Shown here: positions 45,540 to 53,383 of the stretch, in pieces | Layout of the letters: every line of letters starts with the position of its first letter | Numbering within the stretch: the stretch's first letter is position 1 | Source: Fuerstiella sp. | GTDB lineage: Bacteria > Planctomycetota > Planctomycetia > Planctomycetales > Planctomycetaceae | NCBI GenBank assembly: GCA_022843805.1 | Contig: JALHMY010000023.1 | Location: 36,194 to 100,193 of the forward strand | Reading direction: 5' to 3' | DNA: 64,000 nucleotides | Made by a program: the position numbers and the translations under genes | The notes under the pieces: model-generated | What the model was told of the DNA's origin: nothing | Seen by the model: only the letters and a program-made list of their open reading frames with translations | Database searches by the model: none

Positions 45540-45701
45540 AGGCGAGCGGCAGTTGAAAACATACCAATCATCGCGGCACACGGGAGGGCGAAGCTCCCGC
45601 TGAGCCGAAGCTGGCAGATGGGAGGGCGAAGCTCCTGCTGAGCCGAGAAAAGCTCGGCAGGAGCCTCGCCCTCCCGGTTAATGCAATTTTGCCGCTCGCC
45701 T
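45540..45701. repeat. MITE-like 162-bp nested palindrome
   Basis: Perfect 12-bp terminal inverted repeats AGGCGAGCGGCA (45540-45551) and TGCCGCTCGCCT (45690-45701) bound the element. Inside are two direct copies of a phrase starting GGGAGGGCGAAGCTCC (45582 and 45620). The second pairs with 45652-45675 (GCTCGGCAGGAGCCTCGCC onward) to make a long imperfect hairpin with a short A-rich loop. There is no ORF. The shape is that of a miniature inverted-repeat element or composite REP. No clear target-site duplication could be assigned. Confidence 0.75.
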
Positions 45702-46016
45702 AAATGGCGGGGACGCCGTACGCCCCCTGATGGGCACAGCGTTCCGTCATGCCGTCTCATTTTGGCATGACTTCTCATTTTGAAATGACTGGTCGTTTCA
45801 TTATGACCACTCGTACCGTGCTGCGCCGTCGGGGGGCTGTCTCAAAAGCCTTTTGACGCCAGTTTCGCATGACGACTTTTGCGATCCGGGCTGATGCGGA
45901 AAAGCAACATCACTGCATTCTCATGTTGATAAACCCGTGAGAAATTGTCCCAGAATGATAAGGTTCTGAAGGCTAAAAATTTTCTTCACTTTTGTGTTGA
46001 TAGCGCTCCCACCCTA
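45702..46016. other. Intergenic region with small hairpins
   Basis: Follows the MITE-like element. At 45746-45771 GTCATGCC pairs with GGCATGAC, and small palindromes continue to about 45815 (TCATTTTGAAATGA). Beyond 45830 nothing recognisable was seen. An ORF from 45945 has no family features. Confidence 0.4.
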
Positions 46017-46098
46017 CGGCTAGAACGGAGGATGCACACCGTGAGTTGCCTAACCATACGGGTTATTCCCACGGTTGAGGCAGGAAATCCACAAGCCG
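46017..46098 (+). ncRNA. Candidate structured RNA (pseudoknot-capable) upstream of the PEP-CTERM gene
   Basis: Four complementary pairs lie in 82 bases. CGGCT (46017-46021) pairs with AGCCG (46094-46098) as outer stem. ACCGTG (46038-46043) pairs with CACGGT (46070-46075) as inner stem. AACC (46052-46055) pairs with GGTT (46061-46064) as apical hairpin. TGCCT (46047-46051) pairs with AGGCA (46078-46082), crossing the inner stem to make a pseudoknot. It ends about 210 bases before the PEP-CTERM start. I do not recognise a named riboswitch or ribozyme. Short stems can arise by chance, so this is a hypothesis. Confidence 0.3.
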
Positions 46099-46310
46099 GA
46101 GGAATTACTCTATCGACATTATTTTTTCATACTTCAGAAAACTCAGCCCGGAAAAATAATTGACTGATCACCGAATCGACACTCGCTCGAAAGAGCGAAA
46201 AGCCCGCCTGGAAAAATCAAAACGCTCTGCAGACTGAACATTGACGGACGCCGCCCCAATCGGCGAACTGATTCCCGCACTACCACACGTTCGAAAAAGG
46301 AAAACATTTC

Positions 46311-46922
46311 ATGATACGAAGAATCTTTACTGCCCTGGCTGCCATAGCAATCGGGACATCGACGGCTCACGCCAACTTCATTACCAATGGTGGATTCGAA
46401 TCGCCGAATGTCGCTTCTGGTACTTTTCAGATTTTCAGTTCGATTCCCGGATGGACGAGTACCTTCGGAAGTGGCATTGAGGTACAGGACAACGTTGCAG
46501 GCTCGCCCTACGAAGGACGGCAGCACGTTGAACTGGATTCCAACAACAACAGCGGTATGAAGCAGACCGTCAGCACCGGAGCTGGTCAGAGCTACCTGCT
46601 GTCCTTCGCATATTCAGCTCGACCAAACCGTCCGATCACCACGAACGGCATCGACGTTCTGTGGAACGGCTCTTTGTTGTCCAATATTACCGCAGCTGGA
46701 TCAGCAACGACCGTCTGGCAGCTTTTCCAGTTCACCGTCACTTCAACCGGTTCGCTTACAGACCTCGAATTCCGAGCAACCGGAACCAGCGACTCTTTCG
46801 GCGGCTATCTGGATGACGTTCGGCTTGTAGGAGTTCCCGAGCCCGCATCGATTGCTATGTGGGGCGTTGGAGCAATCGGCCTCGTCGTCGCAGCACGACG
46901 ACGTCAGAAGCAGTCTGCGTAA
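46311..46922 (+). CDS. PEP-CTERM sorting-signal exported protein
   Basis: The 203-residue protein has an N-terminal signal peptide (residues 1-22, MIRRIFTALAAIAIGTSTAHA). A beta-sandwich carbohydrate-binding-like domain follows, with DUF642/choice-of-anchor features (NFITNGGFESPNVASGTF, YEGRQHVELDSNNNSG, YLLSFAYSARP, GGYLDDVRLVG). The C-terminus is a textbook PEP-CTERM tag: VPEPASIAMWGVGAIGLVVA followed by a basic AARRRQK tail, expected to be cut by an exosortase. No exosortase gene is in the window. AAGGA precedes the ATG by nine bases. It probably ends up in the extracellular matrix, bound to sugar. A perfect terminator lies after the gene. Confidence 0.93.
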   Translation: MIRRIFTALAAIAIGTSTAHANFITNGGFESPNVASGTFQIFSSIPGWTSTFGSGIEVQDNVAGSPYEGRQHVELDSNNNSGMKQTVSTGAGQSYLLSFAYSARPNRPITTNGIDVLWNGSLLSNITAAGSATTVWQLFQFTVTSTGSLTDLEFRATGTSDSFGGYLDDVRLVGVPEPASIAMWGVGAIGLVVAARRRQKQSA

Positions 46923-46970
46923 GCGGAAGACAGCGTAAGCGGTCAAAAAAAACAACTTCTGAAATCCTCA

Positions 46971-47000
46971 GACGGGCGGCCATTCATGGCCGCCCGTCTT
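46971..47000 (+). terminator. Strong hairpin terminator after the PEP-CTERM gene
   Basis: A perfect 12-bp GC-rich stem (AGACGGGCGGCC / GGCCGCCCGTCT) with a 6-base loop starts about 50 bases past the stop. TCGCTTGTTC follows, a moderate T-rich tail. It also lies between convergent genes. Confidence 0.75.
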
Positions 47001-47117
47001 CGCTTGTTCCCCATGGCAAAATCCGGGGAAATCTACGGGATTGCAATTCGTCAGCTGACTGATTCGAGCATGCTCAGGAACCGGGCGAGCTTCTGAAATT
47101 GTCGGCGACACCTCAGG

Positions 47118-48500
47118 CTACTGCGGCCCGCTTTCCTTCAGCTGGCGATACTTTTCCGAATACTTGTGGTACAGCTGTTTGTGGCGATTGTTCAGATCGA
47201 CAGTACGTCCCTGGATCCAGGCCAGCTCAACCTGAGTTTCAGTTTCCAGCGGATCGCCATCACAAACAAACAGAGTCGCATCCTTACCTTTTTCGAGCGA
47301 TCCAACTCGATCCGCAATTCCCAGTATCTCGGCCGGGTAAATGGTCACGGCTTTTACCGCTTCCTCGTACGGCAGACCATAGGCGGCGGCCGTTGCCGCA
47401 TGAAACGGGAGATTTCGTGTATTCCACGTCTCGTCGCGTGACGAACCGGAGATACAGAATTTGATGCCCGCCCGACGAAGACGGTCCGGCAGCGTAAAGG
47501 CCGCATCATAGTCGTCGTGTGTTCTGAGCGGATTGCGATGAACGGCGTCCACGATCACCGGCACGCTGTATTGCCTGAGCAGATCTGCACAAAGTACGGC
47601 ATCGTGACCTCCAAAGATAATAATTCGAACATTTTGTTCGGCAGCAAACGAAACGGCCGACTGGATTTCGCGAGCACGTGTCGCTGCAACCAGCAATGGA
47701 ATCTGACCGCCGACCACCGGTATCATGGAATCGAGTCGAATATCAAATCTCTGTTCGGCCGGATTTGACTCGCGAGCCTTCTGATAAGCTCGAGCTCTTT
47801 CGAACAAATCTCGCAGTTCCTTCAAAGCCTGATTGCCTGTTTCTTCAGAATCCGATTCTGCCTGTGGCTGACGGGACCTGCGAGGTGCCGCAGAGACGGT
47901 CGGCCAGTTCACAACCAGAGCCACATCGGGGCGAAGAGTCATGTCTTCATACGTCCAGCCATCCAGCTGAAGCACCGATGCCCGGCCACTGACAAGTCCT
48001 CCCGCCGGAGCACTGAGCGCTAAAAGAATTCCGTTCGCGCGGGTCACCGGAATTAATTCACTGTCCGGATTGACTCCCACATGTGCCTTCAGATTGGGAT
48101 TCAGCGATCCGGTCTCTGCAAAATCCTGAGTGGCTCGAATCGATGAAAACTCCGTCAGGCCCGTGTGTGAATGAGCTTCGATCATTCCGGGATAAACGTG
48201 TCGACCTTTCAGATCGATAACCTGACATCCTTCCGGAACCGTCAAACTGGTGCCGATTTCCGAGATCTTCCCCTTGTCGAATATCAGGCTCCCATCATGA
48301 ATCGGTGCGCCGGAAATCGTATGAATCGTACCATTCACCAGCGCCACCGGCTTCTTTTGGGGCGCGCCGGGAATCACGTCCGACGCCAGCAGATGCGACG
48401 CGGAGCTGGCCTGAAACTGCAGAGCCAGTAAACCGGCACCGGCAAACAGCCACAGGCGAAAGAGTCGAGCCATTCGGGCGGGAGAGCTCTGTTTATACAT
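47118..48500 (-). CDS. Exported amidohydrolase (imidazolonepropionase-like)
   Basis: The 460-residue protein has a signal peptide (residues ~10-38) and an amidohydrolase fold. A small beta domain begins VALVNGTIHTISGAPIHDGS. The metal-binding HxH lies in GRHVYPGMIEAHSHTGLTEF, and the C-terminal composite segment is GSLEKGKDATLFVCDGDPLE. It is the imidazolonepropionase-like group that planctomycetes export in large numbers; substrates are unknown. It lies just downstream of the tandem amidohydrolase on the same strand, about 110 bases apart, so the two may be one operon acting on the same periplasmic substrate class. Confidence 0.87.
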   Translation of the reverse strand: MYKQSSPARMARLFRLWLFAGAGLLALQFQASSASHLLASDVIPGAPQKKPVALVNGTIHTISGAPIHDGSLIFDKGKISEIGTSLTVPEGCQVIDLKGRHVYPGMIEAHSHTGLTEFSSIRATQDFAETGSLNPNLKAHVGVNPDSELIPVTRANGILLALSAPAGGLVSGRASVLQLDGWTYEDMTLRPDVALVVNWPTVSAAPRRSRQPQAESDSEETGNQALKELRDLFERARAYQKARESNPAEQRFDIRLDSMIPVVGGQIPLLVAATRAREIQSAVSFAAEQNVRIIIFGGHDAVLCADLLRQYSVPVIVDAVHRNPLRTHDDYDAAFTLPDRLRRAGIKFCISGSSRDETWNTRNLPFHAATAAAYGLPYEEAVKAVTIYPAEILGIADRVGSLEKGKDATLFVCDGDPLETETQVELAWIQGRTVDLNNRHKQLYHKYSEKYRQLKESGPQ

Positions 48501-48611
48501 TGTCCATCACTCGCAGAGGAATTTCAGGCGCAGACAAATCGGCTGTCTTATCATTTTCATCACGATACAGGCACGATTCCGGACAGGCATCATGCAGATA
48601 GTACTCTCTAA

Positions 48612-51600
48612 TTACTGATTTCTGTCCTGCTGCTGTCGCAGTTCAAGCAGGCGAACCTGTTCTGCCTGATGCAGATGGTGACAGAATTCATCAAACCGGG
48701 GCCAGAGTGAAGAGGGATCCGCGTCTCGTTCACCCGGTTCATGCATTTTTTCACCGGACTTCAGAATCTTCTGGATCAGAGTGTTTCGCTTTTCGATGAC
48801 GACCTGACGCAGCTGGTTGTCTTCGTCACGATGAAAGAATGCTCGTCCGTCAATCCATGTTTGTTCACATCGCGAGAAATTGGAAAGAGGGTCGCCGTTC
48901 CAGATGACAAAGTCTGCATGCTTCCCAGGCTCCAGAGATCCAACATACTGATCGATACGCAGCTGTTTGGCCGGATTCAGAGTCACGAACTTGAGCGCCT
49001 CTTCACGTGACACTCCGCCATATTTCACGGCTTTCGCTGCCTCCTGATTCAGATGGCGGGCGAGTTCCCCATCGTCCGAATTAAAAGATACAACAACGCC
49101 CGCGTTGTGCATCAGTGCACCGGCATAAGGAATCGCATCCTGAACTTCCATCTTATAGGCCCACCAGTCGGAGAAGGCCGACGCCATCGCTCCATGTCTG
49201 GCCATGGCATCGGCTACCTTGTAGCCCTCCAGAATGTGCTGGAATGTGCCAATTGTGATTTTGAATTCGTCGAGTATTCGTATCAGGGCGAGGATTTCAT
49301 CCTGTCGATAACTGTGGCAGTGAATCCAGCGTCGACCTTCAATGATTTCCCGCAGAGCATCCATTTCAAGGTCACGTCGAGGCGGCAGGCCCCGGCGGCT
49401 GGTCTGCCATGCATCCATGCGAGCTGAATAGTCGCGGGCCGCCTGGAACGCGTCTCGATAGATCTGTTCGACCCCAAGTCGCGTTTGTGGATACCGGCCA
49501 GTCGCTTCAGCCCCCCAGTTGCTTTGTTTGACGTTTTCACCGAGGGCAAATTTTACGCCTGCCGGAGCTTCCGCGAATTTCATTTGCTCTCCGGTCATTC
49601 CCCATCGAAGCTTGATCACCTGATTCTGACCGCCGATCGGATTGGCCGAACCGTGCAGCACGTTTGCACTGGTAACACCGCCGGCCAGCTGCCTGTAAAT
49701 CGTTATGTCATCACTGTCAATGAAATCACCGATTCGAACTTCGCAGGTCACTGCCTGAGTGCTCTCATTGACGCCCCCGTCCGTCGCCGCATGCGAATGA
49801 CAGTCGATCATGCCTGGAGAAATGTGCATTCCCCGAACATCAACAATCGCTGTGTCGGGAGGAATTTCAAGGTCGCGACCGGCAGCCAGAATCCGACCTT
49901 CTTCGATGATCAGAGTCCCATCTTCGATCACTCCGCCCGGACCACATGTCCAAAGAGTTGCATGGACGAACGCCTGTCGCTTTGGCTGTTCCGGAATCTT
50001 TTCGCGGCCAAAGGCTCCCAGCGGATAGTTAACCGCAAACGAAGCAGGTTCGGACTTCCCGTTCGATTTCTCGTCTTTTGAATCGTCTTCGGCCTTTGTG
50101 TCGCTGTCTTTCGTTTCGGCTTTTGGCGGATCTTCGCCTTTGGAAGAATTGTCGTCACCTGAAGAATTGTCGGAGCTCCTGCGGACCACCTGGCAGCTGG
50201 CTGCCTGTCCGGCGGGCCAGACAATGGTGCCAAAGCCTGCGGGCCTGTCAGATACCGCAATGCTGTTTTCACTGAGGACGATCGAAATTCTGGTAATTCC
50301 GTCGAGCATCCATTCTTTGGTGTTCACGACCGCGGTGAGCGACGTATCTGACAGGCTGACATCATCCAGTTTTAGAATTCCGGTGCTTTTGACAGCAGCC
50401 TCTTTGGACGTTTCAGTTGCCAGAGCCGGGTCACTCGTATCTTTTGGCGTCTCAGAAGCCGGTGCATCTTTGGAGTCTGATTTTCCGTCCTCCTTTTCCG
50501 TTGCGGAATGTTTTGCAGATTCTTTGGGAATGGGTTCCCTGGAAATTCGGCCCGTTAGTTTGGTTCCGTCTCGCCGAATGTCGATATACAGAGTCCGCGG
50601 CAGATCATTGATTGCTGCAAGGCGAAGTTCGAACGATCCCTCGACTTGTCGAACCGGATCCGGCTGATGCTGAAATCGCTCGCCGGCAACCCAGGTTTCG
50701 ACGACCTTCGTTTTTTCGGCGAACAGATCACCATCGGTAACCACAAAACTTGCAAGATGACCGTTCTGAATCGTTCCCAGCTGATCATCGACGTGAAACA
50801 TTTCTGCAGGTGTGACCGTGAGTGCTCGAAGAGCCGAGATGGGCGACAAACCTCGTTCAACCGCCTTCTGTAGCGACTTCAAAAAGTCGGCTGGGGACGA
50901 CAGTCGATCCGTGGTGAATGCGAAACGAATTCCAGCTGCGTCCATACGAGCCGGGTTTTCCGGTGCAATGTCCCAGTGCAACAGAGATTCCAGAGTGACG
51001 TCTTCAGCGAGCTCGGGACTGCCGACGTTGGGCGCTTTCGGAAATGCGACAGGAAGGATCACCATGCGACCGGTCGCAGCAATGTCTTCGAGTCTGCGGT
51101 ATTCACGACCGCTTCCGCGGATGATCAGCTTCAGGCCAAATTCCGCTGCAAACCGCTCGGCCCGCTGAAAGAATTGTTCGTTTGAGGTTTCGATGATCAC
51201 CGGCATCGATCCGTCAAGCACAGGACGCAGTGCATCCAAGGCGTCGTTGCGTTCGGGAAGCGGCAGTTCCGGATTTGCCTGCACTGCGTTCCAGGCATCG
51301 CGATACCATTGAGCGTCGTACAATGCCTGTCGAGCGAGGGCGACTGCGCCCATGGGACTGCCCGGATAACTTCCCCGCGATCTGCGGTTGACAGTCAATT
51401 CCATGTGCTGAGCGACATCGCGAGCCAGCAGCTGCTGGTTGACGGGTCGGCTTCCCGTTGAGATCAATACGCTGCGGCCGCGAATAATGCCGTCGGTCGG
51501 CGCAATCAGCCGGGCAACAATCCCCTGCTTTCGAAGATTTTCAGCAGCCGGTCCGGGGCCCTCGATCTGACCAGCCACCGACAGTTGCGGCGTGACATTG

Positions 51601-51968
51601 TTATTCCAGTACCGGGCGGTCTTTGCCAGTGATTCACTGGACACCGTTTGCTCGCTGTACGCATCAATAAACCCGGCGTAAATCGTTCGTCCATTAAAGT
51701 CGAGTACCGTAGCGTCGTCAGGAACTGGCAGGTCTTTTCCGACCCCGTCGATCTTTCCTCCTCGCACAATAACCGTGGCTGCAGGAAGCGTCACTTCCGG
51801 GCTCACGATCACCCTTGCTCCCGTGATTGCCCAGACTCCCGGCGGATTTGAGCGGAGCCCTTCGAATTGGCTGGAATTTTCGTCGGCCCTTAAAATGCTG
51901 TCCGGAGTCTCGCAGGCTGCAAATAACAAACAGGCTGAAGCGATCAGGAAAATCATAGAACGCAGCAT
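48612..51968 (-). CDS. Exported tandem amidohydrolase, first domain lacking the HxH metal site
   Basis: The 1118-residue protein has a signal peptide (residues ~1-19) and two amidohydrolase domains. In the first (~45-440) the expected HxH position reads AGFIDAYSEQTVSSE, so both histidines are missing and catalysis is unlikely. A beta-rich linker and an acidic, Lys/Asp/Ser-rich segment follow (~440-660). The second domain (~665-1080) is intact, with GMHISPGMIDCHSHAATDGG and GSLEPGKHADFVIWNGDPLS. The pair resembles a pseudoenzyme-enzyme fusion in which the N-terminal half may shape or bind substrate. GAGGA precedes the ATG. Its reaction is unknown. Confidence 0.85.
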   Translation of the reverse strand: MLRSMIFLIASACLLFAACETPDSILRADENSSQFEGLRSNPPGVWAITGARVIVSPEVTLPAATVIVRGGKIDGVGKDLPVPDDATVLDFNGRTIYAGFIDAYSEQTVSSESLAKTARYWNNNVTPQLSVAGQIEGPGPAAENLRKQGIVARLIAPTDGIIRGRSVLISTGSRPVNQQLLARDVAQHMELTVNRRSRGSYPGSPMGAVALARQALYDAQWYRDAWNAVQANPELPLPERNDALDALRPVLDGSMPVIIETSNEQFFQRAERFAAEFGLKLIIRGSGREYRRLEDIAATGRMVILPVAFPKAPNVGSPELAEDVTLESLLHWDIAPENPARMDAAGIRFAFTTDRLSSPADFLKSLQKAVERGLSPISALRALTVTPAEMFHVDDQLGTIQNGHLASFVVTDGDLFAEKTKVVETWVAGERFQHQPDPVRQVEGSFELRLAAINDLPRTLYIDIRRDGTKLTGRISREPIPKESAKHSATEKEDGKSDSKDAPASETPKDTSDPALATETSKEAAVKSTGILKLDDVSLSDTSLTAVVNTKEWMLDGITRISIVLSENSIAVSDRPAGFGTIVWPAGQAASCQVVRRSSDNSSGDDNSSKGEDPPKAETKDSDTKAEDDSKDEKSNGKSEPASFAVNYPLGAFGREKIPEQPKRQAFVHATLWTCGPGGVIEDGTLIIEEGRILAAGRDLEIPPDTAIVDVRGMHISPGMIDCHSHAATDGGVNESTQAVTCEVRIGDFIDSDDITIYRQLAGGVTSANVLHGSANPIGGQNQVIKLRWGMTGEQMKFAEAPAGVKFALGENVKQSNWGAEATGRYPQTRLGVEQIYRDAFQAARDYSARMDAWQTSRRGLPPRRDLEMDALREIIEGRRWIHCHSYRQDEILALIRILDEFKITIGTFQHILEGYKVADAMARHGAMASAFSDWWAYKMEVQDAIPYAGALMHNAGVVVSFNSDDGELARHLNQEAAKAVKYGGVSREEALKFVTLNPAKQLRIDQYVGSLEPGKHADFVIWNGDPLSNFSRCEQTWIDGRAFFHRDEDNQLRQVVIEKRNTLIQKILKSGEKMHEPGERDADPSSLWPRFDEFCHHLHQAEQVRLLELRQQQDRNQ

Positions 51969-52191
51969 ACTGTCGAATCCTCATCCGATTGAGCCTGCAC
52001 AGTCGCCTCCTGCCGCTGCCCCGATGGGTACAGCTCAGAAGACCTCCCAAAACACCGGAACCCTCAAACTACCGGCATCTCCGTATTTTTCCAGAATCAA
52101 ACGGCTTCAATGTCCCATAAATAAGGAAAAACAGGCCGATTGCTGAAGACAGGTAAGATGTAATTTCGCAGCGGTCCTATTGCAAGGTGCC

Positions 52192-52221
52192 ATGCACCTG
52201 TATTGATATGCACCTGTATTG
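52192..52221. repeat. Short direct repeat
   Basis: ATGCACCTGTATTG occurs twice, at 52192-52205 and 52208-52221, separated by two bases. It lies just before the inverted repeat at 52234. The surrounding region from 51969 has no recognised gene. Confidence 0.6.
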
Positions 52222-52233
52222 TTTTCGTAGGAT

Positions 52234-52350
52234 GGGCATTCCTGCCCGTCCTCTTTTGAACGATTTTCGCAGCAACCAGGGCCAGATACGTGAATGAGAA
52301 GCTGGACCCCCATCTTGCCATCAGGAGGTAATGCTCGGGCAGGAATGCCC
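52234..52350. repeat. MITE-like pair of perfect 15-bp inverted repeats
   Basis: GGGCATTCCTGCCCG (52234-52248) and CGGGCAGGAATGCCC (52336-52350) are exact reverse complements about 87 bases apart. Each arm is itself partly palindromic. Nothing between them codes for a recognisable protein. The shape suggests a dispersed repeat or a small mobile remnant. Confidence 0.65.
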
Positions 52351-52750
52351 AAGCGTCAGCAAAGTGCCAGGCATAGACTATTCATCATGCCAGGGCTCGT
52401 CGCTTGATTTCGCCCGAATTCGCAGGAATGGCATGTCAACCTGGGCCGAAAGGCCAATTGAAGCGACTTTTGTTCCGCACCAATCTGCTCCGGTGTGTCG
52501 GACCGGAGCAGGGAAGTTATCGCCGGTTTCGCACATCGGTCGTGACTACCGGCGTGCCGAAGAATGCGGTTGAATATTGCTCTGGAGTGCGCCAATGATG
52601 GGCAACGCAAAAAACAAAACGGCTTCTGCGTGTCGGGTCTAAGCGGGGCAACCTAATTCCGCAGAACTACGCTGGCTCGACGGTGTATTTACTCACTCAA
52701 GTTCGATTCATGCTTCTATCGGAGCGCCGTCCTGGAATAGCCTGAGAGGC
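52351..52750. other. Gene-poor stretch next to a pseudogene
   Basis: About 400 bases after the inverted repeat. Short ORFs exist on both strands but have no family features or ribosome binding sites. It is probably eroded sequence related to the CpaF remnant that follows. Confidence 0.4.
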
Positions 52751-53142
52751 TTAAGTCATTCCAGCTGCCTGAATTCGTTGGAGATTGCATGAGAGAATGC
52801 CTGCTTCTTCAAACGCGCCGAGAGCATTACCAGCAGATGTGACACCGAGTTGTTTGAATCTGAAAGTCTCCTGCGTGGTAATGACATCTGACATACAGCC
52901 CATGACTTCGGTGATGCTGGTGACACGTTGAGGGCCACCTGTCAGACGATCCACCTGCACGATCACGTTGACTGCCGAAGCGATCTGTTCGCGAATCATT
53001 TTCAATGGCACATCCCGCATCCCGGAACGCTATCATCATCATTTCAAGCCGTGACAGAGCATCCTCCCGGACTATTGGCAGGCAGTGTTCTTACTGAACC
53101 ATCGTGCCCGGTATTCATCGTTTGCGCCATGTCAAACTTCAA
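52751..53142 (-). pseudogene. Remnant of a CpaF/TadA-type secretion ATPase (C-terminal part), frameshifted
   Basis: Read on the minus strand from about 53142, three successive frames give consecutive pieces of the CpaF C-terminus. They are DMAQTMNTGHDGSVRTLPAN, then REDALSRLEMMMIA, then DVPLKMIREQIASAVNVIVQ followed by RLTGGPQRVTSITEVMG and DVITTQETFRFKQLG. These match the end of CpaF, the ATPase of Tad/type IVb pilus and Flp secretion. The frame breaks fall near 53073 and 53025. The N-terminal two-thirds, including Walker A and the nucleotide-binding core, are absent. It is a non-functional fragment; no other tad gene lies nearby. Confidence 0.8.
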
Positions 53143-53218
53143 TCGAGTTTAGACGGCCACTTTCGGAAACTGTGCCGTATCCAGCGTCAGCGCCTTGAAT
53201 CGCAGAAGGTCATTTAGT

Positions 53219-53270
53219 TGCAGGGGCACTCAGGGACTCGAACCCTCAAGCAGTCAAACATGCTCGGCAC
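53219..53270 (-). pseudogene. tRNA- or tmRNA-like 3' fragment
   Basis: On the minus strand the sequence contains GAGGGTTCGAGTCCCTG, a T-arm with loop TTCGAGT and four of five stem pairs, then AGTGCCCC as a would-be acceptor strand. Just before it AGCA and TGCT can form a variable-arm-like stem. The 5' half (D-arm, anticodon arm, 5' acceptor GGGGCACT) is not present upstream, so this is a 3' remnant. Such fragments typically mark an attachment site of an integrated element. The exact isotype cannot be told. Confidence 0.45.
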
Positions 53271-53280
53271 ATCATGAAAA

Positions 53281-53310
53281 CCCCGAGTCGAAACTGATTC
53301 GACGCCGGGG
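53281..53310. terminator. Bidirectional hairpin terminator
   Basis: CCCCGAGTCGAA and TTCGACGCCGGGG pair imperfectly, preceded by AAAA and followed by TGTTTTT. It can end transcription in both directions and isolates the following ceramidase-like genes from the remnants to its left. Confidence 0.7.
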
Positions 53311-53383
53311 TGTTTTTGGACCATGATACCTTCACTTAACTTTGCAGTGCTGTTGCCATCCATTCGATCGAGAGCAGTCCTCC

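Noticed and set aside
45945..46163. Open frame of 72 codons before the PEP-CTERM gene
   Set aside because: No family features, and it runs through the candidate structured RNA, whose pairing explains the sequence better.
52356..52610. Open frames on both strands near the CpaF remnant
   Set aside because: Neither has domain features nor a start signal; they overlap each other and lie in eroded sequence.
53219..53330. A complete tRNA or tmRNA gene on the minus strand
   Set aside because: The T-arm and 3' acceptor strand are there, but no matching 5' acceptor, D-arm or anticodon arm lies upstream; a terminator hairpin and then a coding gene follow. Kept only as a 3' fragment.
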